Assembly: GCF_000375465.1 (NCBI RefSeq)
Contig: NZ_AQXH01000001.1
Span: 1,139,212-1,203,211 of the forward strand
DNA from: Balneola vulgaris DSM 17893
GTDB lineage: Bacteria > Bacteroidota > Rhodothermia > Balneolales > Balneolaceae
Length of the DNA: 64,000 nt
Direction of reading: 5' to 3'
This document shows, one piece after another, positions 35,274-43,832 of this stretch. Under the pieces are notes generated by a model that made no database searches, was not told the DNA's origin, and worked only from the letters and a program-made list of their open reading frames with translations. A program made the position numbers and the translations under genes. How positions within the stretch are numbered: the stretch's first letter is position 1; each line of letters starts with the position of its first letter.

Positions 35274-38200
35274 TGCGTTTATATTATCTATTCTTACTAT
35301 TGGGGTGCTTTGGTTTTGTTCAAACTGTTCAAGCGCAAACTGACCCTCAATTCTATGATTACCCCCAAAATCACTTAAAGTGGTTCACTATTGAAACCAC
35401 ACACTTCCTCATTCACTTTCAAGAAGGAAACAGCCGTTCAGCTCAAGTAACCGCTCGCGTTGCAGAAGAAATTTATACCCCCATCACTGACCTTTATCAA
35501 TACGAACCGGATGGCAAAGTGAGTATAGTGCTCAAAGACCGTGAGGATTACAGTAATGGTGCTGCTTACTTCTTTGATAATAAAATTGATATTTGGCTAC
35601 CCGCTTTAGACTCTCCTTTAAGGGGTACTCATAATTGGCTTCGAAATGTAATTACGCACGAATTTACACATATCGTGCAGATTCAAACGGCCATGAAAAG
35701 AGACCGTTCGTTTCCTGTTACCTATTTTCAATGGCTCTCTTATGAAGATGTTCGTCGGCCTGATGTTCTATACGGTTTCCCAAATGGTATCATTACTCAT
35801 CCATTTGTCTCTATAAACGTACCAGCTTGGTTAGCGGAAGGTACAGCGCAATATCAACGAACGGGGCTATACTACGAAACCTGGGATGCTCACCGAGATA
35901 TGATACTGCGTACTCGAATTCTCTCTGATTCATATTTCTCGCTCACTGAAATGGGTACCTTTTCTTCTAAGAACTCATTGGAACGAGAAACCGTCTACAA
36001 TCAAGGCTATGCCTTCGTTATATATCTAGTTAACCGTTTTGGCGAAGACGTGTTAAGAAGCATATCAGAAGCATTAGCGAACAAAGGCACCTACGATGTG
36101 GCCACTGCTATTGAAAGTGCAACGGGCATTGATGGTCATGTTGTTTTTGAGGATTGGATTCGTGACCGCACAGCCTTTTATACCGAAGCAACGTCTAAAC
36201 TTACCCCTTCCCCATCTTCCTACATTGAAAGTGAGGGCTTTTTCAACTTCTACCCTAAAAGTACCGCAGACGGAAATACCATTGCTTACTTATCTAATAA
36301 AGGGCGCGACCACAGCCTTGTTTCACTGTATATTAAACACCGTGATGAGCTTAAAGAATTAGGCATGGTTGCACGTATCCCAGATATTCCAGCATGGGAT
36401 CATACCGCACTCTTCGAAAACCCAGTTATAGCGTACTTAGGCACCTCTTTATCATTCTCGCCTGATGGCTCACAAATCGTTTATTCTGTTAACAAAGCCA
36501 CAAAATATGGCGAGTCTTTCCGTGATTTATTTACTTACAACTTGAACACGGATGAAACGAAACGACTCACGAAGGGAGCGAGAATAGAATCTCCTGCTTG
36601 GTCGCCAAACGGTAAGCTTATAGCCGCTGTGCAATACCATAAAGGCACACAAAATCTTGTATTTATTAATCCAGATAATTCAGAAATCACACCCCTTACC
36701 GACTTCCAAAATGGCGAGACTATTTACACTCCTAGTTGGCATCCTGATGGTGAACAGATTTACTTTGCGAAGGCTGATCACGGTAATAGATCCATTTATG
36801 TGATGGACGTCGCAACAGGAGATATTCGGTCTGTTTTAAAACACGTGGATATAGACTTTAGAGATCCTCAAACTTCCCCTGATGGGCAGTATTTATACTA
36901 TGCGGCGGATGAAGATGGCATCTTCAATATCTATAGATATCACTTTGAAAAAGGTAGCAGTGAACAGATTACCAATGTACTTGGGGGCGCTTTTATGCCA
37001 AATATCCTTGGGGGCAATCACCTGCTTTACGCTGAGTATGAAGCCGATGGATATAAAATTAAACGTACTGATCTTACTCCAACACAAAGCTCGGGTTACC
37101 AACCTCAGTTTACGTCAACTGCTTTAGCCTATGCTCCACCTGCAGAAGATATTCAGCGTTTAAATGAATTTGATGATCGTGACTTGAGCCCCATATCCGA
37201 TTCAACCCTTTCTCAATTGAAAAGAGAGCCTATGGAATTAACATTTAATTCTGCCAAGGCTTCAAATGAATCGGCAACTATTCGGAAATATGAAGACACC
37301 TTTACCGATTTCTCTTTCTTCCCCGTCATCCGCTTTGATAACTACACCAAGAAAAATGGCAACAATGGTACTTTGCTTAAAGAAGGTCGAGTTGGTGATT
37401 TAGGTGAAAACCTATTACGTGATTTCAAACCGGGTTTTTATTTCAGTACTCGTGATGTACTCGACAAACTCACCATCTTCGGTGGAGCTATGCTTGGAGT
37501 GGCATCTCGACCTGCCGAAAGTATCGGTGGGTTCTTTAAACCCGACCGCATTCTTGAGCTGGATAGGGATTTATTTCTAATTGCAGAACATCGTGGATTA
37601 CCATTTATCGAAGCTAGTTGGTCTCCCACTGTTTCTATTGAGCTGTACAATTTACGCCGTAATGTGTCGAATGGACTTCAAATAGAAGAATTCAAATGCA
37701 CATCCTGTGTTCAAAAAGATACGTCGAATGTCGACATCGCTTACCAAATTTGGGAAGCCAATTTATTTCTCAGAAGTAAACTTAGTAGGCGTTCATTGCT
37801 TGAATTCGGGATAGGCTATAGCCCATATACCGTTGAAACGGACAACTTCTTTTCTAAAGAATTAAATGCACTAGTAAGCGGTAGTTCGTCTCAGTATTTC
37901 AAAGGAACTACCCTATCCGCTGCCTATACTTTTAATTACTACGAGTTCACCACTGATGCTGATATTGCTCCTGTAGGCTTAAAGGGATATTTACGCTACC
38001 AGTATCAGCCTAGTAAGCTTTTGGATGAGTACGAGATCAAAGACGGTGCACTACTCCCTATTTACTCTACTACAAAAAACCATTCTGCGGAACTCCATCT
38101 TCGCTATGGTTTCAAGTTAGCATCAGGGCAAGCATTCCAAGCTCGAACTCGAGGCTTCGCTTATTTCAATACCCCAGAAGACTCATTCTATACCGATTAT

Positions 38201-38617
38201 ATTGGCGGCTTTATGGGGATGAGGAGTTATCCATATTTTGCATTAGGTGGCGATAGAACGGTGTTTACCTCTCTATCCTATTTTGCACCACTTATTAAAA
38301 ATATTACTAAGCAAGCAGGGCCGTATACCATAGATAAATTATACGCGCGTCTCTTTTTTGAAACTGGAAATGTGTGGAACTCCCCCTTCAGCGACAATAG
38401 TTCATTGAAGTCGGGCGTTGGTGCAGAGTTACGTTTAGCGATGAATGGGTATTACTTATTTCCTTTGAAATTCTTTATTAGTACCTCATACGGTTTAAAC
38501 GAATTTGATATTACTTTACCTCCAGAATTTGTAACCGGTTCTCAATCAAATAGAGTAACATACGGAAGAGAGTTTATCTTCCACTTTGGACTAACCTTCG
38601 ACTTTGAACTTCTATGA
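35273..38617 (+). CDS. Outer-membrane protein: gluzincin protease domain, TolB-like propeller and beta-barrel
   Basis: 1114 residues. After a signal peptide (YYLFLLLGCFGFVQTVQAQ) comes a peptidase-MA-like domain with an intact zinc site: His129-Glu-Phe-Thr-His133 and Glu189 in WLAEGTAQYQ. About 310-620 holds PD40/TolB-type propeller repeats (LSFSPDGSQIVYS, SPAWSPNGKLIAAV, TPSWHPDGEQIYFA, QTSPDGQYLYYAADEDG). From about 690 the sequence has amphipathic strands, ends with a terminal Phe-rich strand (FIFHFGLTFDFELL) and has an MRSYPYFALGGDRTVF segment, like the barrel of Omp85/patatin-linked families. The ATG overlaps the M6-like stop. Substrate unknown; a surface protease tied to T9SS output is inference. 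Confidence 0.82.
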   Translation: MRLYYLFLLLGCFGFVQTVQAQTDPQFYDYPQNHLKWFTIETTHFLIHFQEGNSRSAQVTARVAEEIYTPITDLYQYEPDGKVSIVLKDREDYSNGAAYFFDNKIDIWLPALDSPLRGTHNWLRNVITHEFTHIVQIQTAMKRDRSFPVTYFQWLSYEDVRRPDVLYGFPNGIITHPFVSINVPAWLAEGTAQYQRTGLYYETWDAHRDMILRTRILSDSYFSLTEMGTFSSKNSLERETVYNQGYAFVIYLVNRFGEDVLRSISEALANKGTYDVATAIESATGIDGHVVFEDWIRDRTAFYTEATSKLTPSPSSYIESEGFFNFYPKSTADGNTIAYLSNKGRDHSLVSLYIKHRDELKELGMVARIPDIPAWDHTALFENPVIAYLGTSLSFSPDGSQIVYSVNKATKYGESFRDLFTYNLNTDETKRLTKGARIESPAWSPNGKLIAAVQYHKGTQNLVFINPDNSEITPLTDFQNGETIYTPSWHPDGEQIYFAKADHGNRSIYVMDVATGDIRSVLKHVDIDFRDPQTSPDGQYLYYAADEDGIFNIYRYHFEKGSSEQITNVLGGAFMPNILGGNHLLYAEYEADGYKIKRTDLTPTQSSGYQPQFTSTALAYAPPAEDIQRLNEFDDRDLSPISDSTLSQLKREPMELTFNSAKASNESATIRKYEDTFTDFSFFPVIRFDNYTKKNGNNGTLLKEGRVGDLGENLLRDFKPGFYFSTRDVLDKLTIFGGAMLGVASRPAESIGGFFKPDRILELDRDLFLIAEHRGLPFIEASWSPTVSIELYNLRRNVSNGLQIEEFKCTSCVQKDTSNVDIAYQIWEANLFLRSKLSRRSLLEFGIGYSPYTVETDNFFSKELNALVSGSSSQYFKGTTLSAAYTFNYYEFTTDADIAPVGLKGYLRYQYQPSKLLDEYEIKDGALLPIYSTTKNHSAELHLRYGFKLASGQAFQARTRGFAYFNTPEDSFYTDYIGGFMGMRSYPYFALGGDRTVFTSLSYFAPLIKNITKQAGPYTIDKLYARLFFETGNVWNSPFSDNSSLKSGVGAELRLAMNGYYLFPLKFFISTSYGLNEFDITLPPEFVTGSQSNRVTYGREFIFHFGLTFDFELL

Positions 38618-39567
38618 AAGCGCTGATTCTTACAGTTTGTGTCTACATTTTGGTGCCTACTATAGCTAGGTCGCAGGTTAAAAACGATTTTCAAGGGGCT
38701 ATCATAAAGCTTCCAACTGAGACTCAAATCCCGCTGCACTTTCAAAAGTTTGAGTATCAAGCATCTAATACATCAATAGATCAAAGAAATATATTGCAAA
38801 GGCACGCTGGCTTAGCTTTCCTATCCTCGGCTATTTTACCGGGTACTGCTCAAGCTGCTAATGGGAAGTGGGTTCGTGCTGGGGCCTATTTTGCCACTGA
38901 ATTATTTAGCATTCTGTATTACATCGACCGCAATAATACAGCTAAGCGTCAAGAACGTAATTATCAGAAAATGGCGAATAGCAAATGGAGTGTGGTTGCC
39001 TATGCGCAATGGTTAGTTGGTTATTATGATAACAACGCAGGCATTTCAAACCCAAGAATTGATGAGCTCAGGAATATGGTTGCTGGCCAAGACCCAAATT
39101 TTGGGAATACTCAAGCAGACTGGTCGGTAGTTGATATTCGCTTACTTCAACAAATTGAAAAAGAAACGCCTCTTGTATGTGGAACTTGTAGTCCGGGAAA
39201 TTTCTCTCATACTTTGCCGGCATATGGCTCCCAACAGTACTACGAACTGATTAGTAAATACTACCAATTTGAAGCAGGTTGGGCTGATTTCTATCAACAG
39301 AATGTAGCACAGAATAACCCCAACTATAATTACCAGTATGATTTGAATGGCTCCTTTGCCTCCCCACTTTTTATTGAAGGAGCAAATGATGCCAAAGCAT
39401 TTAATAACAACTACAGACGCGCAGGGAACATTTTGAATCTTTTAGTTATAAACCATGTAGTCTCTGCTATTGATGGTTTATTTACTGTAAAGCTCAATAA
39501 TAGCCGTTTGGAAGCCCGAACTGATTTGTTAGGTGCCGAGACTTTTTCTGTAATCTTACACTTTTAA
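38614..39567 (+). CDS. DUF5683-like membrane protein
   Basis: 317 residues with a signal peptide (ALILTVCVYILVPTIARSQ). The segment LSSAILPGTAQAANGKWVRAGAYFATELFSILYY is the conserved part of DUF5683-type proteins (SxxLPGxGQxxNGxxxxG with a membrane hairpin). A long polar middle follows with two Cys in VCGTCSPGN, then a second membrane-like helix, ILNLLVINHVVSAIDGLF. It overlaps the upstream gene by 4 bases (ATGA), so translation is probably coupled and the product may work with the barrel protein. The biochemical role is unknown. Confidence 0.75.
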   Translation: MKALILTVCVYILVPTIARSQVKNDFQGAIIKLPTETQIPLHFQKFEYQASNTSIDQRNILQRHAGLAFLSSAILPGTAQAANGKWVRAGAYFATELFSILYYIDRNNTAKRQERNYQKMANSKWSVVAYAQWLVGYYDNNAGISNPRIDELRNMVAGQDPNFGNTQADWSVVDIRLLQQIEKETPLVCGTCSPGNFSHTLPAYGSQQYYELISKYYQFEAGWADFYQQNVAQNNPNYNYQYDLNGSFASPLFIEGANDAKAFNNNYRRAGNILNLLVINHVVSAIDGLFTVKLNNSRLEARTDLLGAETFSVILHF

Positions 39568-39578
39568 CATCCTGCTAC

Positions 39579-40421
39579 ATGCCGTATTTTTCGAGTATGC
39601 TCAAGCGAATTCTGACAAGTAAAAAATTCTACCTCACCATTCTAGGTGTAATCCTATTTGGGGCCTGCTCTTTATTGTTACTCGATAAAGTGATCATGCC
39701 ATCCTACACCAATTATTATGAAGGGGTTACTGTACCTGATTTAACACGTGTTTCTTTAGAGGAAGCAGAGGTTAAACTCACTAATATTGGACTTCGATAT
39801 GAAGTGGCTGATCGCCGAGCTAATTCTGCCTTTCCAGCGAACTATGTAATCGACCAACAGCCTGCTGCAACCACCATTGTTAAGCCCAATCGTAAAATCT
39901 ATCTCACAGTAAACACTGAGGTAAAACCACAGGTTATTGTACCTAACGTAACGAGTCTTTCATTCCGTAATGCTAAGATTCAGCTACAAAATTATGGCTT
40001 AGATGTAGGTTCTGTGAGCTATGAATCATCTAGGTTTAAAAACTCTGTACTCCGTCAATCAATCCCTGAAGGGACTACCGTGTCCAAGGGTACATTAGTA
40101 GACTTAGTGGTGAGTGATGGCCTTGGTGATAAGATTGTTCAGATACCAGAAATCATAGGATTACGACTTCCACAAGCACAGTTAAAGCTTAGAGAAGCAG
40201 GTCTTAACATCGGCGAGATTCTATTTAGACCATCAAAAGAAGTAGTGCCGAATACCGTATTAGATTTTACCCCGAAAGTTACTGAAATCATAGAAGGCGA
40301 AAGCTTAGACCTTGTAATCTCAGAACGTTTTGACGCCATTGAGCAAGTGGAAGGTGGAGTCGTTAACATCGATTCAACTGGAAACAAAAGTAAAAAACCA
40401 ATTATACCCAATAATAAGTAA
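39579..40421 (+). CDS. PASTA-domain membrane protein
   Basis: 280 residues. One membrane helix (FYLTILGVILFGACSLLLL, about 18-36) is followed by three PASTA modules: VTVPDLTRVSLEEAEVKLTNIGL, VIVPNVTSLSFRNAKIQLQNYGL and IPEIIGLRLPQAQLKLREAGL, each ending in a QxIPEG/QQPAA-type turn. PASTA modules bind muropeptides or lipid II in Ser/Thr kinases and class A PBPs; here no kinase or PBP is attached. In Bacteroidota, such stand-alone proteins are common and their role is not known. The stop shares one base with the rpe start. Confidence 0.9.
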   Translation: MPYFSSMLKRILTSKKFYLTILGVILFGACSLLLLDKVIMPSYTNYYEGVTVPDLTRVSLEEAEVKLTNIGLRYEVADRRANSAFPANYVIDQQPAATTIVKPNRKIYLTVNTEVKPQVIVPNVTSLSFRNAKIQLQNYGLDVGSVSYESSRFKNSVLRQSIPEGTTVSKGTLVDLVVSDGLGDKIVQIPEIIGLRLPQAQLKLREAGLNIGEILFRPSKEVVPNTVLDFTPKVTEIIEGESLDLVISERFDAIEQVEGGVVNIDSTGNKSKKPIIPNNK

Positions 40422-41089
40422 TGGATTTCCAACTACCGATTCTAGCACCTTCAATTTTAGCCGCCGATTTCACTCAACTCGGTAAAGACATTAATGACTG
40501 TATTGAAGGAGGTGTTACTTGGATCCATTGTGATATTATGGACGGGCACTTTGTACCAAACATTAGCTATGGTCCAAGTATTGTAAAAGCAGCAAAAAAA
40601 TCCGCTCCCGAAGCTTTTATGGATGTTCACTTAATGATTGAAGATCCAGACAAGTATGTGGAAGATTACATCAATGCAGGGGCCGATTTAATTTCTGTGC
40701 ATTATGAAGCTTGTCCACACTTACATCGCTCAATTCAGAACATAAAGAAACACGGCGCAATGGCCGGTGTAGTAGTAAACCCCGCCACTTCTTTGTACAA
40801 CATAGAGCCTATCCTAGAGTATGTTGATCTTGTACTCATCATGAGCGTAAATCCAGGCTTCGGTGGCCAAAGCTTCATCGAAAGTAGCTATGACAAGCTC
40901 CGCGAGTTGGCTGATCTAAGAGAAGCGGGCGACCATAGTTTCCTGATTGAAATAGATGGTGGGGTAAGCTTAAAAAACATTGAAGCAGTTGCTGAAGCTG
41001 GTGCAGATATTTTAGTTGCTGGAAGTAGTGTATTCAGTGCTGAGGATATCACCGCTCGAGTTAAAGAACTTACAGACAAGCTACAGTAA
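40421..41089 (+). CDS. rpe: Ribulose-phosphate 3-epimerase
   Basis: 222 residues; interconverts ribulose 5-phosphate and xylulose 5-phosphate in the pentose phosphate pathway. The TIM-barrel motifs are complete: LAPSILAADFTQLG, HCDIMDGHFVPNISYG with metal ligands, MDVHLMIEDPDKY, VMSVNPGFGGQ (as LIMSVNPGFGGQSF), IEIDGGVSLKN and DILVAGSSVF. Length is normal. Its ATG overlaps the PASTA gene stop, showing co-transcription. phoH follows with a 47-bp gap to the proposed start. Confidence 0.97.
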   Translation: MDFQLPILAPSILAADFTQLGKDINDCIEGGVTWIHCDIMDGHFVPNISYGPSIVKAAKKSAPEAFMDVHLMIEDPDKYVEDYINAGADLISVHYEACPHLHRSIQNIKKHGAMAGVVVNPATSLYNIEPILEYVDLVLIMSVNPGFGGQSFIESSYDKLRELADLREAGDHSFLIEIDGGVSLKNIEAVAEAGADILVAGSSVFSAEDITARVKELTDKLQ

Positions 41090-41136
41090 GGTATCTCTTT
41101 CGCCATTATTTGCGTATCTTTAGGCCGTAATTTTGA

Positions 41137-42141
41137 ATTCAATTTAATATCGCTATCGAAGACGAACGCACGCTTTTAGAGCAAGTCATCAATATTTCCG
41201 AAACCGACCCAATTTCACTATTCGGTTTACACGATAAGAATATCCAAGTTTTAGATAAGGCATTTCCTGAAACTCGAATTAATGCTCGTGGCGACCGTGT
41301 AAAAGTTACAGGGCCTAGTAGGCAAGTAGCCCTAGTACAAAAGATTATTGAAGGGATGATTGAGGTGGCTGTTCGCAAAGGTTCCATTTCAGAAAATGAA
41401 GTCAAAACTCTTATCACCCTAAAAAGTGGAGAACAAAGAGCTCGTGAACCCCGCCCAATGAACGTAGGGGATGGCGAAATCATCATCTATACCCATGATG
41501 GTGAAGCTATCTACGCCAAGACTCCAGGCCAGAAGCGTATCATCACTGCTTCCAATCAAAATGATATTTTATTCTCTGTTGGTCCAGCTGGAACAGGTAA
41601 AACCTATACATCGGTTGCCCTTGCGGTAAAAGCCTTAAAAGAGCGACGTGTTAAAAAGATTATCTTAGCTCGGCCAGCTGTGGAAGCGGGTGAAAGTTTA
41701 GGATTTCTTCCTGGCGACTTAAAAGAGAAAATTGACCCTTATCTACGCCCGCTATACGATGCCTTAGAGGACATGATAGAGCCAGATAAACTTGAACTAT
41801 ACTTAACAAAGAACATCATTGAGATTGCTCCATTGGCTTATATGCGTGGGCGTACATTGAATAATGCTTTCGTAATTCTGGATGAAGCGCAGAATGCAAC
41901 GAATGCACAGATGAAGATGTTTTTAACTCGTATTGGCTTCAACAGTAGAGCCATTATTACCGGTGACGTTACACAAACTGACTTACCTCGAAAACAAGAA
42001 TCTGGACTTATCACAGTTCAAAATATTCTTAAAGATGTAGATGGTATCGACTTTGTGTATTTAAGTGAAGAAGATGTAGTGCGTCATAAATTGGTGAAAG
42101 ACATCATTAAAGCATACGAAAAATTTGAAGAGACGAAGTAA
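41137..42141 (+). CDS. PhoH family ATPase, apparently with a non-canonical ATT start
   Basis: RNA-related P-loop ATPase. Walker A is GPAGTGKT and Walker B FVILDEAQN, with PGDLKEKIDPYLRPLYDAL and ARPAVEAGESLGFLPGD typical of PhoH. The first ATG (41356) would give 261 residues and drop the KH-like N-terminal domain. In the same frame, upstream sequence reads ISETDPISLFGLHDKN and INARGDRVKVTG, exactly that domain. The frame opens after a TGA at 41134, and no ATG, GTG or TTG occurs before 41356; ATT at 41137 (334 residues, normal length) or ATC at 41149/41155 are the only options. ATT starts are rare but real (infC). A sequencing error in an ATG is the alternative. Confidence 0.85.
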   Translation: MQFNIAIEDERTLLEQVINISETDPISLFGLHDKNIQVLDKAFPETRINARGDRVKVTGPSRQVALVQKIIEGMIEVAVRKGSISENEVKTLITLKSGEQRAREPRPMNVGDGEIIIYTHDGEAIYAKTPGQKRIITASNQNDILFSVGPAGTGKTYTSVALAVKALKERRVKKIILARPAVEAGESLGFLPGDLKEKIDPYLRPLYDALEDMIEPDKLELYLTKNIIEIAPLAYMRGRTLNNAFVILDEAQNATNAQMKMFLTRIGFNSRAIITGDVTQTDLPRKQESGLITVQNILKDVDGIDFVYLSEEDVVRHKLVKDIIKAYEKFEETK

Positions 42142-42167
42142 CCCAACATACTTCTGTAATCCATTCC

Positions 42168-42977
42168 ATGACTAAAACTAACACGATTTGTGCCGCACTA
42201 TATGAGGGCACATTCTCCGTAGGGCTCGATAAAAAATTTAATCGCATATCCCGAGAGGACAAGCCTGCTAAAGGAGCGCTTAAAATTTCGCTCAATCCCT
42301 TTTTAATTGCCAATGAAGAACGCAATTATCTTTTTGATTGTGGCATTGGCGAATTTGGTGAAGATACTGGACCTCATTTCATTCGTGAAAACTTAGAACG
42401 ATTCGACCTCACTGAATTCGATATAACCGATGTTGTATGTAGCCACCTACATTATGACCATATCGGTGGACTCGCCCATAAAGAGAATGGATACTGGGAG
42501 CTAACCTTTCCTGACGCTAAAATTTGGGTCTCCAAGAAAGGATGGGAAAAGGTGATGAGTAAAAAGGTGTGGTATGATGAAGAAAAAACTGAATTCATAT
42601 CTTTCATCGATGCAAAAGCTGACCTCCATTTTCTAGAACAAGAAGATCAGCCATATGCAGAATTAAAGGTTGAAAAAATTGGTGGACATACAGAATTTCA
42701 TCAAGTATTGTTATATAATGATGGGGCTTATAAATTTATGATGGCTGGAGATGTCATCGCTACACGTGGGCAGGTGAATAGAAAGTTTGCCGCTAAATAT
42801 GATTTTGATCCGAAAGAAAGTCAGAAGCAACGAGAACGATTAGCTAAACTTGCTTTCGATGAAGGATATACAATATTAGGGTATCATGATGATAGCACGC
42901 CTATCATAAAACTAACGGGATATGACGACAGAACTGGATACATCACAGAAGCAGTCGAAGGCAATGGCGCTTCCTGA
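42168..42977 (+). CDS. Metallo-beta-lactamase-fold hydrolase
   Basis: 269 residues. The metal-binding signature HLHYDH (in VVCSHLHYDHIGGL) gives ligands of site one and two, with later His in KIGGHTEFHQVLL, Asp in MMAGDVIA and His in LGYHDD. The N-terminal part with NPFLIANEERNYLFDCGIGE is typical of quorum-quenching-lactonase/Ycf-like branch proteins, but the substrate is not identifiable. It starts 26 bp after phoH, and its end overlaps the start of the purine nucleoside phosphorylase, so these genes are likely one operon. Confidence 0.88.
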   Translation: MTKTNTICAALYEGTFSVGLDKKFNRISREDKPAKGALKISLNPFLIANEERNYLFDCGIGEFGEDTGPHFIRENLERFDLTEFDITDVVCSHLHYDHIGGLAHKENGYWELTFPDAKIWVSKKGWEKVMSKKVWYDEEKTEFISFIDAKADLHFLEQEDQPYAELKVEKIGGHTEFHQVLLYNDGAYKFMMAGDVIATRGQVNRKFAAKYDFDPKESQKQRERLAKLAFDEGYTILGYHDDSTPIIKLTGYDDRTGYITEAVEGNGAS

Positions 42978-43758
42978 GTATATATTAGAAATTAGGGACT
43001 TTTTACTAGATCAGGGTTTTCCAGAAAAGCTTGATGCTACTGTCATTCTCGGGTCTGGCTTAGGCGACTTTGGAAGCCAGATAGAGGACGCTATTACTAT
43101 TCCCTATGGTCACATCCCAAACTTCCCTCAATCGACCGTTCAAGGGCATTCTGGAGCACTTATATGTGGACATGTAGATGGGAAAAAGACGCTCGCTTTT
43201 TCGGGCCGATTCCACTTTTATGAAGGCTATGATTTTTCAACTACAGTAATACCTGTGCATTTAGCAAAGGCATTCGATTCAGAAAAATTGATTGTGTCAA
43301 ATGCTGCCGGTGGAATCAATCTAGATTTTAGAGTAGGCGATTTAATGGTTATTGAAGATATCATTCGCCAAAATTTTGATCTAAAAGCAGCCCCATCGAA
43401 AGGGTTATGGAGTTTAGATCTCAACCCAATTGCTGATCAAGTTCAAAATATAGCCACATCCGTGGGGGTAAATACCAAACGAGGTACCTACTTATATGTT
43501 AAGGGGCCTAATTACGAGACTAAAGCGGAGATCAAGGCTTTTAGAATAATGGGTGGCGATGCAGTTGGTATGAGTACGGTTCCTGAACTTATGGAAGCCG
43601 CTCGACTAGGCGTAAAATCGGCTGCAATTTCGCTCATAACCAATGCCGCGGCTGGTGTAACCGACCAGAAGCTCGATCATGCGGAAGTTAAAGAAGCCGC
43701 TGAGATGAAAAAGAATGAATTCGCCCAATTAGTTAAAGGCCTCATTCAAGCTTTTTAA
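42964..43758 (+). CDS. Purine nucleoside phosphorylase (trimeric, PNP-I)
   Basis: 264 residues; splits purine nucleosides with phosphate in purine salvage. Motifs of the low-molecular-mass trimeric type: VILGSGLGDFGSQI, FPQSTVQGHSGAL with the phosphate-contact His, SGRFHFYEGYD, SNAAGGINLDFRVGDLM, KGPNYETKAEIKAFR and the base-binding GMSTVPELMEAARLG, then SLITNAAAGV. The start at 42964 fits the family better than an in-frame ATG at 42922; both overlap the upstream hydrolase end. It is followed by a bidirectional terminator. Confidence 0.94.
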   Translation: MALPEYILEIRDFLLDQGFPEKLDATVILGSGLGDFGSQIEDAITIPYGHIPNFPQSTVQGHSGALICGHVDGKKTLAFSGRFHFYEGYDFSTTVIPVHLAKAFDSEKLIVSNAAGGINLDFRVGDLMVIEDIIRQNFDLKAAPSKGLWSLDLNPIADQVQNIATSVGVNTKRGTYLYVKGPNYETKAEIKAFRIMGGDAVGMSTVPELMEAARLGVKSAAISLITNAAAGVTDQKLDHAEVKEAAEMKKNEFAQLVKGLIQAF

Positions 43759-43777
43759 GCTCCTCTCAACTATAAAA

Positions 43778-43808
43778 AAAGCCTGAACTATAGAATAATT
43801 CAGGCTTT
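43778..43808. terminator. Bidirectional terminator between PNP and carboxyltransferase genes
   Basis: Perfect 10-bp stem AAAGCCTGAA (43778-43787) with TTCAGGCTTT (43799-43808), A-run on the left and T-run on the right, in the gap between convergent genes. Confidence 0.85.
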
Positions 43809-43832
43809 AAATATCTACTTACAGCAACTTTA

